Origin: Acidovorax sp. 1608163
GTDB taxonomy: Bacteria; Pseudomonadota; Gammaproteobacteria; Burkholderiales; Burkholderiaceae_C
Direction: 5' to 3'
NCBI RefSeq assembly: GCF_003669015.1
Contig: NZ_CP033069.1
Span: 437,001-501,000, forward strand
Length of the DNA stretch: 64,000 nt
Shown in pieces: positions 35,194 to 48,091 of the stretch. A program made the position numbers and the translations under genes. The notes beneath the pieces are model-generated. The model ran no database searches and was not told the origin of the DNA. It was given only the letters and a program-made list of their open reading frames with translations. How positions within the stretch are numbered: position 1 is the first letter of the stretch; every line of letters starts with the position of its first letter.

Positions 35194-36266
35194 ATGGCGC
35201 GTATCAGTCTGGACTTGGCGCATTCGTACAAGCCCCACCCGCAGCAGGACAGCGACTACGCGCTGCTGCCCTTGAAGATGGAATTTGAAGACGGCGGCGC
35301 CTATGCGCTGCTGGGCCCCTCGGGCTGTGGCAAGACCACCATGCTCAACATCATGTCGGGCCTGCTCGTGCCATCGCACGGCAAGGTGCTGTTTGATGGC
35401 CGCGACGTGACCCGCGCCAGCCCACAGGAGCGCAACATTGCGCAGGTGTTCCAGTTCCCGGTGATCTACGACACCATGACGGTGGCCGAGAACCTGGCCT
35501 TTCCGCTGAAGAACCGCAAGGTGCCCGAAGCCCAGATCAAAGAGCGCGTGGGCGCGATTGCCGAGATGCTGGAGATGAGCCACCAGCTCAACATGCGCGC
35601 AGCGGGCCTGTCGGCCGACCAGAAGCAAAAAATATCGCTGGGCCGTGGCCTGGTGCGATCGGACGTGGCGGCGGTGCTGTTTGACGAGCCGCTCACGGTG
35701 ATCGACCCGCACCTCAAGTGGCAGCTGCGTCGCAAGCTCAAGCAGATCCACCATGAACTCAAGCTCACGCTGATCTACGTGACGCACGACCAGGTGGAGG
35801 CGCTGACCTTTGCCGACCAGGTGGTGGTGATGACGCGGGGCCGTGCGGTGCAGGTGGGATCGGCCGATGCGCTGTTTGAGCGGCCCCAGCACGTGTTTGT
35901 GGGGCACTTCATTGGCTCGCCGGGCATGAACTTTTTGCCTGCGCAGTCGGAAGGTGCCGAGCTGACCGTAGCGGGCCATCGCCTGGCGGCCCCCGCGGGG
36001 CGCGCGCTGCCCGCTGGTTCGCTGCAGGTCGGCATTCGCCCCGAATACCTGGCGCTGGCCGCTGCGCAGCAGCCCGGCGCATTGGCCTGCAGCGTGGCGC
36101 AGGTGCAGGACATCGGCACCTACCTGATGCTGACCGCGAAGGTGGGCGAGCACACGCTCAAGGCTCGCTTCAGCCCCGAGACGCGGCTGCCCTCGGCAGG
36201 CGATACGGTGTGGCTGCAGGTGCTGGGTGAGCACACCTGCTTTTACAAGAATGAGGAGTTGCTGGC

Positions 36267-36270
<4 letters not shown>
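35194..36270 (+). CDS. glpT: Glycerol ABC transporter ATP-binding protein GlpT
   Basis: 358 aa. The nucleotide-binding domain has Walker A GPSGCGKTT, Q-loop FQFP, Walker B AAVLFDEPLTVID and an intact switch histidine in YVTHDQVEAL, but its signature is degenerate: LSADQKQKISLGRGL instead of LSGGQ. With GlpS the pair would form one canonical and one degenerate ATP site. A C-terminal TOBE-like domain follows. GGAGG lies just before the ATG. Its stop overlaps the glpP start by 4 bp. The glpT symbol here follows the ABC importer, not the E. coli glycerol-3-phosphate antiporter. Confidence 0.88.
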
Positions 36271-37155
<885 letters not shown>

Positions 37156-37163
<8 letters not shown>

Positions 37164-37968
37164 AAAACGCTTCCAAAAACGCACGCTGTTCCTGATCGCG
37201 TACCTGCTGTTTGCGCTGTTGCCCATCTACTGGATGGTGAACATGAGCTTCAAGACGAATGCCGAAATTCTTTCGACGTTCTCCTTTTTTCCGCAGCACT
37301 TTACGTGGGACAACTACAAGACCATCTTCACCGATGAGAGCTGGTATTCGGGCTACATCAACAGCCTGATCTACGTCAGCATCAACATGGTGATCACGCT
37401 CACCGTGGCGCTGCCAGCGGCCTATGCGTTCTCGCGCTACAGCTTCCTGGGTGACAAGCATGTGTTCTTCTGGCTGCTCACAAACCGCATGACGCCGCCG
37501 GCCGTGTTTTTGCTGCCGTTCTTTCAGCTCTACACCACCGTGGGGCTGATGGACACGCACATTGCCGTGGCGCTGGCGCATCTTTTGTTCAGCGTGCCGC
37601 TGGCGGTGTGGATTTTGGAAGGCTTCATGAGTGGCATTCCGCGCGAGATCGACGAGACGGCCTACATCGATGGCTACAGCTTTCCGCGCTTTTTCCTCAC
37701 CATCTTCCTGCCGCTCATCAAGGCCGGTGTGGGTGTAGCGGCGTTCTTCTGCTTCATGTTCAGCTGGGTGGAGCTGCTGCTGGCCCGCACGTTGACCAGC
37801 GTGAACGCCAAGCCCATCGTGGCCACGATGACGCGCACGGTGAGCGCCAGCGGCATGGACTGGGCCACGCTGGCGGCGGCGGGTGTGCTGACCATCGTGC
37901 CGGGTGCGATCGTGATCTGGTTTGTGCGCCACTACATCGCCAAGGGTTTCGCGATGGGACGGGTGTGA
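37156..37968 (+). CDS. glpQ: Glycerol ABC transporter permease GlpQ
   Basis: 270 aa, six transmembrane helices, MalG-like. The EAA loop reads SGIPREIDETAYIDGYSFPRFFLTIFLPL. The N-terminal helix is about residues 12-30 (LFLIAYLLFALLPIYWMVNM). It pairs with GlpP. It overlaps glpP by 8 bp. Its stop is followed at once by a family III repeat with a hairpin, before glpU. Confidence 0.92.
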
Positions 37969-37970
37969 TG

Positions 37971-38070
37971 CACCCCCTGAGTCGCCTGCGGCGCCTTCCC
38001 CCTCCAGGGGGACGACGCCCTCGCTGCGGGGCGGCCCTGGCTCGGCGTCCCTGGCCTTGGGCGTGCCAGT
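37971..38070 (+). repeat. Dispersed repeat family III, copy 2 (glpQ-glpU)
   Basis: CACCCCCTGAGTCGCCTGCG, then GCGCCTTCCCCCTCCAGGGGGACGA read as two blocks; the CCCCCT/AGGGGG arms form a tight hairpin. It begins three bases after the glpQ stop. It may moderate expression of glpU downstream of glpQ. Confidence 0.8.
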
Positions 38071-38124
38071 AGGGATGTGCTTTGGCGGTATCTGACGCCA
38101 CGCTAATGGAAAGGAATGCTTCAA

Positions 38125-38433
38125 ATGTTTGACTGGATGGCTTGGACGTTGCCCGTGGCGGTGTTCTTCATCTGCATCGTGCTCATGCTGATCGGCATGG
38201 CGGTGTGGGAGGTGAAATCGCCCACAACGATGCGCAAGGGCTTTTTGCCGCTGGAGACCACGCGCGGTGATCGGCTTTTTATCGGGCTGCTGTCGGCGGC
38301 CTATGTGAACCTGATTTTTGTGGGCATCAGCGGCAAGCTGGCGCAGTGGTTCAGCTTGGATGGCGATCCGTCCATCTGGATCAGCTTTGTGCTGTCGATG
38401 GCGCTGCTGGCGCTGGTGATGCGCAAGGGGTGA
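38125..38433 (+). CDS. glpU: Small membrane protein GlpU (DUF2160)
   Basis: 102 aa with three hydrophobic segments (about 6-27, 52-71, 80-97). The first is WTLPVAVFFICIVLMLIGMAVWE and the conserved middle KSPTTMRKGFLPLETTRGDRLFIGLL is typical of DUF2160 proteins found in GlpSTPQUV glycerol importers. Its role is unknown. AAAGGA nine bases upstream favours this ATG over one at 38116. It lies between glpQ and glpV, each separated by a repeat. Confidence 0.85.
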   Translation: MFDWMAWTLPVAVFFICIVLMLIGMAVWEVKSPTTMRKGFLPLETTRGDRLFIGLLSAAYVNLIFVGISGKLAQWFSLDGDPSIWISFVLSMALLALVMRKG

Positions 38434-38457
38434 TGGGCGCTTGGGCATCTGTGCGGT

Positions 38458-38556
38458 ATCAAAACGATAGCTGCCAGCGCTTATTTGGTAAGTGATTGAG
38501 ATAAAAAAGTATCTGAAGCATAGGTGCAGCAAGCGCTAGCAGCTATTGTTTTTGAT
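38458..38556. repeat. Dispersed repeat family I, copy E (two inverted half-copies)
   Basis: A left half ATCAAAACGATAGCTGCCAG / CGCTTATT and an inverted right half GCAAGCGCTAGCAGCTATTG / TTTTTGAT face each other across ~30 bp, giving a long hairpin between glpU and glpV. It is an inverted pair rather than a simple copy. Confidence 0.8.
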
Positions 38557-38631
38557 GATGACAAGCCCCGGCCCGATTCCCCCCAGGGCCGGTGTTCATC
38601 CACCATGGGGGTTCCATCTGAGGAGACAACA

Positions 38632-40365
<1,734 letters not shown>

Positions 40366-40388
40366 TGCGCGGGTAGTTTGATGGCAGC

Positions 40389-40414
40389 GCACGGCACAGC
40401 AAGGTGTGCCGTGC
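40389..40414 (+). terminator. Hairpin downstream of glpV
   Basis: Perfect stem GCACGGCAC / GTGCCGTGC with loop AGCAAGGT, 24 bp after the glpV stop. There is no T-run after it, so it may stabilise the message 3' end rather than terminate by itself. Confidence 0.5.
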
Positions 40415-40598
40415 CTGCCGCCCTCCCTGGGGCGATGGTGGTGGGCAGCCCCAGGGTGGTTGTGTCTTTTTTGTTGCCTCTTTGGCCTTGCGCCCGCCTG
40501 GAGCTGGTGCAAGGTTTGTTACCCAAGCCCTCCACTGGTGTTACAAAATCAAGGGTTAACCCTTAAAAACTGTGGCCTCCCATGGACAATCAGCACCC

Positions 40599-42191
40599 AT
40601 GACCAATGTTTCAGCCCCCCTTCCCACCCCGCGTGCCGAACTTCTGGACCGTTTGGCCCAGCCGCACTTGTATGACCTGGCCGTGATTGGCGGGGGCGCC
40701 ACGGGCCTGGGGGTGGCCTTGGATGCGGCGGCGCGGGGTTTCAGTGTGGTGCTGGTGGATTCGCACGATTTCGCCAAGGGCACCTCATCCCGGGCCACCA
40801 AGCTGGTGCACGGTGGCGTGCGCTACCTGGCGCAGGGCAATATCTCCCTGGTGCGCGAGGCCCTGCACGAGCGCACCACGCTGCTGAGCAACGCGCCCCA
40901 CCTGGCGCAGCCCCTGCCGTTTGTGATGCCGTCCTACCGCTTTTGGGAGACGCCCTTCTACGGCATCGGCCTCATGATGTACGACGCCCTGGCGGGCAAG
41001 GCCGGGCTGGGTGCCACGCAGTTCCTGGGGCGCGAGCGCACCTTGCAGTGCCTGCCCACGGCCCGCAAAGACGGGCTCAAAGGCGGCGTGAAGTATTGGG
41101 ATGGCCAATTTGACGACGCTCGTCTGGCCCTGGCGCTGGCGCGCACCGCTGCCAGCCGCGGAGCGCTGCTGGTGAACTACTGCCCCGCCAAGAAGTTGGT
41201 CCATGAAGGTGGGCGGGTGGCTGGGTTCGAGTGTGAAGACGTGGAATCTGGCCGTGCTTTCACGGTCAAGGCGCGCTGCGTGGTGAATGCCACGGGTGTG
41301 TGGGTGGATGGCCTGCGCCAAATGGACGGGGAGGCCATTGGCAAGCCCGTCAAGCCCATCGTGGCGCCCAGCCAGGGCGTTCACATCGTGGTGGACAAAG
41401 AATTTTTGCCGTCAGACCATGCACTGATGGTGCCCAAGACGGCGGACGGGCGGGTGCTTTTTGCGGTTCCGTGGCTGGGCAAGCTCATTTTGGGCACCAC
41501 AGACAGCCCCCGCCAGGATGTGGTGCGCGAGCCTTTGCCGTTCAAGGAAGAAGTCGCCTTCATCCTGAACGAGTCTGCCCGCTACCTGACCCGCGCGCCC
41601 AAGCCCGAGGACATTCGCAGCATCTGGGTCGGGTTGCGCCCCTTGGTCAAGCCGCAGGACGATGACGGCGGTAACACCAAGAGCATTAGTCGGGAGCACA
41701 CCGTGCTGGCCAGCCGCAGTGGCCTGGTCACCGTGACGGGCGGCAAGTGGACGACCTATCGCGCCATGGCCGAAGACGTGCTGCAAAAGTGCTTTGATAC
41801 TGGAGCTTTGCCGCCCAAGGCTGCGGGTGTGACCAACCAGCTGCCGCTGGTGGGTACCCCGACCGAGGCGGTGCGCCACCGTATCAGCGACGCGCCAGGC
41901 ATGCATTCTTATGGGGCAGATGCTGCGCAAGTGGCGGGTTTACCAGGGGCATCCAACGCCTTGGGCGGTGGATTGACCGAGGCGATGGTGCGGTTTGCTG
42001 CACGCTTTGAATACGCCCGAACCGTCGAGGACGTGCTGGCGCGCCGCTCGCGCATGCTGTTCCTGGACGCCCGCCTGGCCCAGGAGGTTGCCCCTGCCGT
42101 TGCAGAGATCCTGCGAGAAGAGTTGGGTGGCGACCCGCAGTTGCCTGCTTTTTTGGCATTGGCACCACAATATTTGCGCCCAGAAATGTGA
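40599..42191 (+). CDS. glpD: Glycerol-3-phosphate dehydrogenase, aerobic
   Basis: 530 aa FAD enzyme at the membrane; oxidises glycerol 3-phosphate to dihydroxyacetone phosphate and passes electrons to quinone. The FAD-binding motif DLAVIGGGATGLGVALDAA and the conserved HDFAKGTSSRATKLVHGGVRYL are present, as are VVNATGVWVDGL, VPWLGKLILGTTD, and TVTGGKWTTYR. The ATG at 40599 is 33 bp before the FAD motif region, consistent with homologues. It completes the glycerol pathway after GlpK. Its stop is eight bases before the -35 of the spc operon promoter. Confidence 0.95.
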   Translation: MTNVSAPLPTPRAELLDRLAQPHLYDLAVIGGGATGLGVALDAAARGFSVVLVDSHDFAKGTSSRATKLVHGGVRYLAQGNISLVREALHERTTLLSNAPHLAQPLPFVMPSYRFWETPFYGIGLMMYDALAGKAGLGATQFLGRERTLQCLPTARKDGLKGGVKYWDGQFDDARLALALARTAASRGALLVNYCPAKKLVHEGGRVAGFECEDVESGRAFTVKARCVVNATGVWVDGLRQMDGEAIGKPVKPIVAPSQGVHIVVDKEFLPSDHALMVPKTADGRVLFAVPWLGKLILGTTDSPRQDVVREPLPFKEEVAFILNESARYLTRAPKPEDIRSIWVGLRPLVKPQDDDGGNTKSISREHTVLASRSGLVTVTGGKWTTYRAMAEDVLQKCFDTGALPPKAAGVTNQLPLVGTPTEAVRHRISDAPGMHSYGADAAQVAGLPGASNALGGGLTEAMVRFAARFEYARTVEDVLARRSRMLFLDARLAQEVAPAVAEILREELGGDPQLPAFLALAPQYLRPEM

Positions 42192-42198
42192 TAGGCGC

Positions 42199-42227
42199 TT
42201 GACTTGGCGCTTTGGGTTTGCAATAAT
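42199..42227 (+). promoter_or_regulatory. Promoter of the spc ribosomal protein operon
   Basis: -35 TTGACT, 17-bp spacer, -10 AATAAT: five of six consensus bases in each hexamer. It lies directly after glpD and ~160 bp before rplN, leaving a leader in which a regulatory structure is possible. Confidence 0.8.
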
Positions 42228-42385
42228 CAAAGGCTTCGCGTTTAAAGCGTGAAGTTTCTGCCCAGCGGGAAGTGCTGCAAATGGTTTGCGGTGCGGACGA
42301 CGGGCCCAAGACTGACTGGCTGATTTGCAGCCCTTGAGAAGTTCTCTGGGGCTGTTGTCTTCTGGTGCAAGTTGGGAATATTGAA

Positions 42386-42754
42386 ATGATCCAGACAGAA
42401 TCTCGGTTAGAGGTTGCCGACAACACCGGCGCTAAGTCCGTCCTTTGCATTAAGGTGCTGGGTGGCTCTAAGCGTCGCTATGCAAGCGTTGGCGACATCA
42501 TCAAGGTGAGCATCAAAGAAGCCGCTCCACGTGGCCGCGTCAAAAAAGGCGAGGTTTACAGCGCAGTGGTGGTTCGCACGGCGAAGGGTATTCGTCGCGG
42601 CGACGGTTCGCTCGTCAAATTCGATGGCAACGCTGCGGTGTTGCTGAATGCAAAGTTGGAGCCTATCGGCACCCGCATCTTTGGACCCGTGACGCGCGAG
42701 CTGCGTACCGAAAAGTTCATGAAGATCGTGTCCCTGGCTCCTGAAGTTCTCTAA
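42386..42754 (+). CDS. rplN: 50S ribosomal protein L14
   Basis: 122 aa, the usual length. Opens [20 protein letters not shown] and contains the L14 signature [20 protein letters not shown]. Binds 23S rRNA at the subunit interface. First gene of the spc operon here, with its own promoter about 160 bp upstream; the gene before it is glpD, not rpsQ of the S10 operon. Confidence 0.98.
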   Translation: MIQTESRLEVADNTGAKSVLCIKVLGGSKRRYASVGDIIKVSIKEAAPRGRVKKGEVYSAVVVRTAKGIRRGDGSLVKFDGNAAVLLNAKLEPIGTRIFGPVTRELRTEKFMKIVSLAPEVL

Positions 42755-42763
42755 GGACGCGCC

Positions 42764-43084
42764 ATGAACAAGATTCGCAAAGGCGACGAAGTCATCGTGC
42801 TGACAGGGCGCGACAAGGGCAAGCGCGGCACAGTGTCGCTGCGCAAAGATGACTCTTATGTGGTCATCGACGGCATCAACCTGGTCAAGAAGCACGCCAA
42901 GCCAAACCCCATGAAGGGCACAACTGGCGGCATCGTTGAAAAGGCTATGCCAATCCATCAGTCCAACGTGGCCATCTTCAATGCGGCTACCGGCAAGGCT
43001 GATCGCGTGGGTATCAAGGTGCAGGCTGATGGTTCGCGCATTCGCGTGTTCAAGTCCAGCGGCGCTGAAATCAAGGCGGCCTAA
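42764..43084 (+). CDS. rplX: 50S ribosomal protein L24
   Basis: 106 aa. Contains the KOW motif near the start ([19 protein letters not shown]) and KKHAKPNP. It nucleates assembly of the large subunit on the 5' end of 23S rRNA. It lies 9 bp after rplN and 9 bp before rplE. Confidence 0.97.
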   Translation: MNKIRKGDEVIVLTGRDKGKRGTVSLRKDDSYVVIDGINLVKKHAKPNPMKGTTGGIVEKAMPIHQSNVAIFNAATGKADRVGIKVQADGSRIRVFKSSGAEIKAA

Positions 43085-43093
43085 GGGGTAAAC

Positions 43094-43633
43094 ATGGCAC
43101 GACTGCAAGAAATTTACCGCGACAAAGTCGCCCCCGAGCTGACCAAGCAGTTCGGTTACACCTCGCCCATGCAGGTTCCACGTCTGACCAAAATCACCCT
43201 GAACATGGGTGTGAGCGAAGCCGTGTCGGACAAGAAGGTGATGGACAACGCCGTGGCTGATCTGACCAAGATTGCTGGTCAAAAGCCTGTGGTGACCAAA
43301 GCCAAGAAGGCTATCGCTGGTTTCAAGATTCGCGAAGGCCAAGCGATTGGTTGCATGGTCACGCTGCGTGGCGTGCAAATGTATGAGTTCCTGGACCGTT
43401 TCGTGACCGTGGCACTGCCCCGCGTTCGTGACTTCCGTGGTATCTCTGGCCGTGCCTTTGATGGTCGTGGCAACTACAACATCGGTGTCAAGGAACAGAT
43501 CATTTTCCCTGAAATCGAGTACGACAAGGTTGACGCTCTGCGTGGCCTGAACATCAGCATCACCACAACGGCCAAGACCGACGAAGAAGCCAAGGCGCTT
43601 CTGGCTGGTTTCCGTTTCCCGTTCAAGAACTGA
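43094..43633 (+). CDS. rplE: 50S ribosomal protein L5
   Basis: 179 aa. Binds 5S rRNA in the central protuberance. Signature stretches are [37 protein letters not shown], and [17 protein letters not shown]. Normal length; 9 bp after rplX and 8 bp before rpsN. Confidence 0.98.
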   Translation: MARLQEIYRDKVAPELTKQFGYTSPMQVPRLTKITLNMGVSEAVSDKKVMDNAVADLTKIAGQKPVVTKAKKAIAGFKIREGQAIGCMVTLRGVQMYEFLDRFVTVALPRVRDFRGISGRAFDGRGNYNIGVKEQIIFPEIEYDKVDALRGLNISITTTAKTDEEAKALLAGFRFPFKN

Positions 43634-43641
43634 GGCGAAGC

Positions 43642-43947
43642 ATGGCTAAAGTAGCTTTGATCCAGCGCGAACTGAAGCGCGAAAAACTGGCTGCCAAGTA
43701 CGCAACCAAGTATGCGGAACTGAAGGCAATTGCTGGCGATGCCAAGCGTAGTGACGAAGAGCGTGAAGCTGCTCGTCTGGGCTTGCAAAAGCTCCCACGC
43801 AACGCCAACCCAACGCGTCAGCGCAACCGTTGCGAAATCACCGGCCGCCCTCGCGGTACCTTCCGTCAATTCGGTCTGGCCCGCGCCAAGATCCGTGAAC
43901 TGGCTTTTGCAGGCGACATCCCTGGTGTCACCAAAGCCAGCTGGTAA
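43642..43947 (+). CDS. rpsN: 30S ribosomal protein S14, zinc-independent type
   Basis: 101 aa, the long C-minus form: the zinc-binding CxxC pairs of the short form are absent and only one Cys ([10 protein letters not shown]) remains. The signature [20 protein letters not shown] is present. The protein binds the 3' domain of 16S rRNA in the head. It lies 8 bp after rplE. Confidence 0.97.
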   Translation: MAKVALIQRELKREKLAAKYATKYAELKAIAGDAKRSDEEREAARLGLQKLPRNANPTRQRNRCEITGRPRGTFRQFGLARAKIRELAFAGDIPGVTKASW

Positions 43948-43967
43948 GCAGGCAGGAGAGATTAAAC

Positions 43968-44363
43968 ATGAGCATGAGTGATCCCATCGCTGACTTGCTG
44001 ACCCGCATCCGTAATGCACAGATGGTCTCCAAGGCCACGGTTCTGGTGCCTTCTTCCAAAGTGAAGATTGCCATCGCCCAAGTGCTGAAGGACGAAGGTT
44101 ATATCGACGGCTTCCAAGTGAAAACTGAAGCTGGCAAGTCCGAACTCGAAATCGCCCTGAAGTACTACGCAGGCCGTCCAGTGATTGAGCGCATTGAGCG
44201 CGTCAGCCGCCCTGGTCTGCGTGTCTACAAAGGCCGTGATTCCATTCCACAAGTTATGAACGGTCTGGGTGTGGCAATCGTCACGACTCCTAAGGGCGTG
44301 ATGACTGATCGCAAAGCGCGTGCTACCGGTGTCGGTGGCGAAGTGCTGTGCTACGTGGCCTAA
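43968..44363 (+). CDS. rpsH: 30S ribosomal protein S8
   Basis: 131 aa. Opens [18 protein letters not shown] and ends with the conserved [14 protein letters not shown] primary binder of the 16S rRNA central domain; in E. coli S8 represses translation of the spc operon, and a target may lie in the mRNA here, but I did not find a clear S8-site mimic. AGGAGAG precedes the ATG. Confidence 0.98.
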   Translation: MSMSDPIADLLTRIRNAQMVSKATVLVPSSKVKIAIAQVLKDEGYIDGFQVKTEAGKSELEIALKYYAGRPVIERIERVSRPGLRVYKGRDSIPQVMNGLGVAIVTTPKGVMTDRKARATGVGGEVLCYVA

Positions 44364-44387
44364 CCGCGGCATTGAGGAGTAACTGAA

Positions 44388-44921
44388 ATGTCCCGAGTAG
44401 GAAAAATGCCCGTGACCATCCCCGCTGGTGTGGATGTGTCGATCAAAGATGACCAGATCTCCGTCAAGGGTTCTGGTGGCGCACTGACACTGGCACAAAA
44501 CGTGTTGGTCAAAGTGTCCAGCAATGATGGCAAGTTGAGCTTCGAGCCTGTGGATGACTCGCGTGAAGCCAACGCCATGAGCGGTACGCTGCGTCAGCTG
44601 GTCAACAACATGGTTGTTGGCGTGAGCAAAGGCTTCGAAAAGAAGCTGAGCTTGGTTGGTGTGGGTTACAAAGCTGCTGCATCCGGTTCCAAGTTGAACC
44701 TGGCTGTGGGTTATTCCCATCCCGTCAATTTCGAAATGCCTGCTGGCATCACTGTCGCAACACCTACCCCTACCGAAGTGGTAGTGAAGGGTGCCGACCG
44801 TCAGCGTGTAGGTCAAATCGCCGCTGAGATTCGTGCTGTTCGTCCTCCCGAGCCTTACAAGGGCAAGGGCATCCGCTACGCGGATGAGAAGATCACGATC
44901 AAAGAGACCAAGAAGAAATAA
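44388..44921 (+). CDS. rplF: 50S ribosomal protein L6
   Basis: 177 aa with the two L6 repeats. Opens [19 protein letters not shown] and ends with the C-terminal signature [14 protein letters not shown]. Binds 23S rRNA near the factor-binding site. 24 bp after rpsH, preceded by GAGGAGT. Confidence 0.98.
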   Translation: MSRVGKMPVTIPAGVDVSIKDDQISVKGSGGALTLAQNVLVKVSSNDGKLSFEPVDDSREANAMSGTLRQLVNNMVVGVSKGFEKKLSLVGVGYKAAASGSKLNLAVGYSHPVNFEMPAGITVATPTPTEVVVKGADRQRVGQIAAEIRAVRPPEPYKGKGIRYADEKITIKETKKK

Positions 44922-44932
44922 GGAGCTGCAAC

Positions 44933-45298
44933 ATGTTGACAAAGAAAGAGCAGCGTCTTCGTCGTGCCCGTCAAACACGCATCCGCATTGCCCAGCAAGG
45001 CGTGGCCCGTTTGACTGTGAATCGTACGAACCTCCATATCTACGCCAGTGTGATTTCCGGCGATGGCAGCCAAGTGCTGGCCAGCGCTTCCACGGCAGAA
45101 GCCGATGTGCGCAAGTCCTTGGGCGGTTCGGGCAAGGGTGGCAATGCCGCTGCAGCCCAACTGATCGGCAAGCGCATCGCTGAAAAAGCGAAGGCAGCAG
45201 GCGTTGAGAAGGTTGCATTTGATCGTGCAGGTTTCGCTTATCACGGTCGCGTCAAGGCTTTGGCCGATGCAGCCCGCGAAGCTGGTCTGCAGTTCTAA
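44933..45298 (+). CDS. rplR: 50S ribosomal protein L18
   Basis: 121 aa. Binds 5S rRNA. Opens [19 protein letters not shown] and contains [16 protein letters not shown] and the C-terminal [21 protein letters not shown]. 11 bp after rplF. Confidence 0.98.
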   Translation: MLTKKEQRLRRARQTRIRIAQQGVARLTVNRTNLHIYASVISGDGSQVLASASTAEADVRKSLGGSGKGGNAAAAQLIGKRIAEKAKAAGVEKVAFDRAGFAYHGRVKALADAAREAGLQF

Positions 45299-45315
45299 GC
45301 GGAGCGGAATAAAAA

Positions 45316-45834
45316 ATGGCTAAATTTCAACCCAAAGTGCAGAGCGAAGGTCAAGACGACGGTCTGCGCGAAAAAATGATCGCGGTGAATCGCGTGACCA
45401 AAGTCGTGAAGGGCGGCCGTATTCTCGGCTTCGCTGCACTGACTGTGGTCGGCGACGGTGATGGCCGCGTTGGCATGGGCAAGGGCAAGTCCAAGGAAGT
45501 GCCTGCTGCAGTGCAAAAGGCGATGGAAGAGGCCCGTCGCAACATGGTCAAGGTTTCGCTGAAGAACGGCACCATTTTCCACAACGTGACTGGCCACCAT
45601 GGCGCCGCTGTTGTGATGATGGCTCCCGCTCCTAAGGGTACCGGCATCATTGCTGGCGGTCCTATGCGCGCAGTCTTCGAAGTGTTGGGTGTGACGGATA
45701 TCGTGGCAAAGAGCCATGGTTCTTCCAATCCTTACAACATGGTTCGTGCAACGTTTGACGCGCTCGTCAATTCGACCACCCCGTCGAATGTGGCAGCCAA
45801 GCGCGGCAAGACAGTCGAAGACATCTTCGCCTGA
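45316..45834 (+). CDS. rpsE: 30S ribosomal protein S5
   Basis: 172 aa. The S5 double-stranded-RNA-binding fold signature [20 protein letters not shown] is present, followed by [18 protein letters not shown] and [18 protein letters not shown]. It contributes to translational accuracy. 17 bp after rplR with a GGAG site. Confidence 0.98.
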   Translation: MAKFQPKVQSEGQDDGLREKMIAVNRVTKVVKGGRILGFAALTVVGDGDGRVGMGKGKSKEVPAAVQKAMEEARRNMVKVSLKNGTIFHNVTGHHGAAVVMMAPAPKGTGIIAGGPMRAVFEVLGVTDIVAKSHGSSNPYNMVRATFDALVNSTTPSNVAAKRGKTVEDIFA

Positions 45835-45848
45835 ACCGGAGCCTGAAT

Positions 45849-46031
45849 ATGACAACGCAACAAACCGTCAAGATTCAACTGGTGCGCAGCCCGATTGGCA
45901 CCAAAGAGTCGCACCGCGCCACCGTCCGTGGTCTGGGTCTGCGCAAGCTGAACAGCATCAGCGAATTGCAAGACACGCCCGAAGTGCGCGGCATGATTAA
46001 CAAGATCAGCTATCTGGTCAAAATCGTCTGA
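45849..46031 (+). CDS. rpmD: 50S ribosomal protein L30
   Basis: 60 aa, usual length. Contains [20 protein letters not shown], the L30 opening, and [20 protein letters not shown]. It lies 14 bp after rpsE and 10 bp before rplO. Confidence 0.97.
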   Translation: MTTQQTVKIQLVRSPIGTKESHRATVRGLGLRKLNSISELQDTPEVRGMINKISYLVKIV

Positions 46032-46041
46032 GAGATCGATC

Positions 46042-46473
46042 ATGGAACTCAATAGCATCAAGCCCGCAGACGGCGCCAAGCATGCCAAGCGCCGTGTAGG
46101 CCGTGGCATCGGCTCCGGTTTGGGCAAGACCGCTGGCCGTGGTCACAAAGGTCAGAAGTCCCGTTCGGGTGGTTACCACAAAGTGGGTTTTGAAGGCGGT
46201 CAAATGCCTTTGCAACGCCGTCTGCCCAAGCGCGGTTTCAAGTCCCATTTGCTGAAGTTCAACGCAGAAGTCACGCTGTCTGCTCTGGACCAACTGGGTC
46301 TGCCTGAAGTCGACGTTTTGGCTCTGAAGCAAGCCGGTCTGATCGGTGAACTGGCCAAGGTGGTCAAGGTCATCAAGAGCGGTTCTTTGACCAAGGCTGT
46401 CAAGCTGACGGGTGTGGGCGCAACGGCTGGTGCCAAGGCAGCGATTGAAGCTGCTGGTGGCTCTGTAGCCTGA
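46042..46473 (+). CDS. rplO: 50S ribosomal protein L15
   Basis: 143 aa. Basic, Gly-rich N-terminal tail [20 protein letters not shown] and the body [18 protein letters not shown] are typical. A late assembly protein of the large subunit. 24 bp before secY. Confidence 0.98.
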   Translation: MELNSIKPADGAKHAKRRVGRGIGSGLGKTAGRGHKGQKSRSGGYHKVGFEGGQMPLQRRLPKRGFKSHLLKFNAEVTLSALDQLGLPEVDVLALKQAGLIGELAKVVKVIKSGSLTKAVKLTGVGATAGAKAAIEAAGGSVA

Positions 46474-46497
46474 TAGCGTTCCTCAAGGAAGGCATCT

Positions 46498-47817
46498 GTG
46501 GCAACTAGCGCAGCTCAAATTGCAAAGACCGGCAAGTTCGGCGATCTCCGTCGCCGTCTGGTTTTTCTGTTGCTTGCGCTGGTCGTGTATCGCATCGGGG
46601 CCCATATCCCTGTGCCAGGCATCGATCCAGCCCAACTTCAGCAATTGTTCAGCGGACAACAGGGCGGCATCCTGAACCTGTTCAACATGTTCTCGGGTGG
46701 TGCTCTGTCTCGTTTCACGGTCTTCGCTCTGGGGATCATGCCGTACATTTCGGCATCGATCATCCTGCAGCTGATGACCTACGTCATTCCCACCTTTGAG
46801 CAATTGAAGAAGGAAGGCGAAGCGGGCCGCCGGAAAATCACCCAATACACCCGTGCGGGTACCTTGGGGCTGGCTCTGTTTCAGTCGTTCGGTATTGCTG
46901 TGGCGTTGGAAAGCTCTGCTGGTCTGGTTCTCAGCCCCGGTTTTGGTTTCCGCATGACAGCGGTGGTCAGTTTGACTGCAGGCACCATGTTTTTGATGTG
47001 GTTGGGTGAACAAATTACCGAGCGTGGCTTGGGGAACGGTATCTCGATACTGATCTTCGCTGGCATCGCTGCGGGGCTTCCCAGCTCTATCGGTGGTTTG
47101 CTGGAACTGGTTGGTACTGGTGCAATGTCCGCCCCTGCTGCGATTTTTATCGTGTTGGTGGTTGGTCTGGTAACATACTTTGTTGTGTTCGTTGAACGAG
47201 GGCAGCGCAAGATCCTCGTGAACTATGCCCGCCGTCAGGTTGGAAACAAGGTTTACGGTGGTCAGGCTTCGCATTTGCCCCTGAAGTTGAACATGGCTGG
47301 TGTGATTCCGCCGATCTTTGCATCGTCGATCATTCTGTTGCCTGCGACAGTGGTGAACTGGTTCAGTGCTGGTGATTCAATGCGCTGGTTGAAGGATATC
47401 TCTGGTGCTCTGACCCCTGGTCAGCCCATCTATGTGATGTTCTACGCCGCTGCCATTGTTTTCTTCTGCTTCTTTTACACAGCGCTGGTTTTCAACAGCC
47501 GTGAAACTGCAGACAACCTGAAAAAGAGCGGTGCCTTTATTCCTGGCATTCGCCCTGGTGAGCAGACTGCCCGCTACATTGACAAGATTCTCGTTCGCTT
47601 GACTCTTGCCGGTGCCGTCTACATCACCTTTGTGTGTTTGCTGCCGGAGTTTTTGATTCTCAAGTACAACGTGCCGTTTTATTTCGGCGGTACTTCTCTG
47701 TTGATCATTGTGGTGGTGACCATGGACTTCATGGCCCAGGTTCAAAACTACATGATGTCGCAGCAGTACGAGTCTCTGCTCAAGAAGGCAAACTTCAAGG
47801 GTGGCAGTGGTGGTTAA
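46498..47817 (+). CDS. secY: Protein translocase subunit SecY
   Basis: 439 aa, ten transmembrane helices; the pore of the Sec translocon with SecE and SecG. It starts with GTG ([20 protein letters not shown]). Signature stretches are [34 protein letters not shown], and the C-terminal [20 protein letters not shown]. It is followed eight bases later by a perfect 10-bp hairpin and, after 137 bp, by rpmJ; infA, often found here, is absent. Confidence 0.98.
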   Translation: MATSAAQIAKTGKFGDLRRRLVFLLLALVVYRIGAHIPVPGIDPAQLQQLFSGQQGGILNLFNMFSGGALSRFTVFALGIMPYISASIILQLMTYVIPTFEQLKKEGEAGRRKITQYTRAGTLGLALFQSFGIAVALESSAGLVLSPGFGFRMTAVVSLTAGTMFLMWLGEQITERGLGNGISILIFAGIAAGLPSSIGGLLELVGTGAMSAPAAIFIVLVVGLVTYFVVFVERGQRKILVNYARRQVGNKVYGGQASHLPLKLNMAGVIPPIFASSIILLPATVVNWFSAGDSMRWLKDISGALTPGQPIYVMFYAAAIVFFCFFYTALVFNSRETADNLKKSGAFIPGIRPGEQTARYIDKILVRLTLAGAVYITFVCLLPEFLILKYNVPFYFGGTSLLIIVVVTMDFMAQVQNYMMSQQYESLLKKANFKGGSGG

Positions 47818-47825
47818 GGTGCTGC

Positions 47826-47849
47826 AATGACCACTACCAAGTGGTCATT
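47826..47849 (+). terminator. Hairpin directly after secY
   Basis: Perfect 10-bp stem AATGACCACT / AGTGGTCATT with an ACCA loop, eight bases after the secY stop. It lacks a T-run, so attenuation or mRNA processing between the spc and alpha operons is as likely as termination. Confidence 0.5.
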
Positions 47850-47954
47850 GATTGGCACGAATAAGTTAAGTGAGCGCCCCACGAATTTTCGCGGGCACGC
47901 ATTGTGTTCCGTGCAGAATAGCCGGGACGGATGGAAAAGTTTTAGGAGAATGCA

Positions 47955-48068
47955 ATGAGAGTTTCGGCTTCGGTCAAAAAAATCTGCCGCAACTGCAAGA
48001 TCATCCGCCGCAAAGGTGTGGTGCGCGTGATCTGCACGGATCTGCGTCACAAGCAGCGCCAGGGTTGA
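47955..48068 (+). CDS. rpmJ: 50S ribosomal protein L36, zinc-binding form
   Basis: 37 aa, the standard C-plus form. The zinc ribbon ligands Cys11, Cys14, Cys27 and His32 are all present ([15 protein letters not shown] ... [10 protein letters not shown]). The ATG follows TTTAGGAG. It lies between secY and rpsM; it is 137 bp from secY and 23 bp from rpsM, so probably belongs to the alpha operon transcript. Confidence 0.96.
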   Translation: MRVSASVKKICRNCKIIRRKGVVRVICTDLRHKQRQG

Positions 48069-48091
48069 TTGGAAAGTATTAGAGGACGCAT

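Noticed and set aside
47818..47954. Possible infA between secY and rpmJ
   Set aside because: 137 bp with no frame resembling IF-1; only a hairpin is present.
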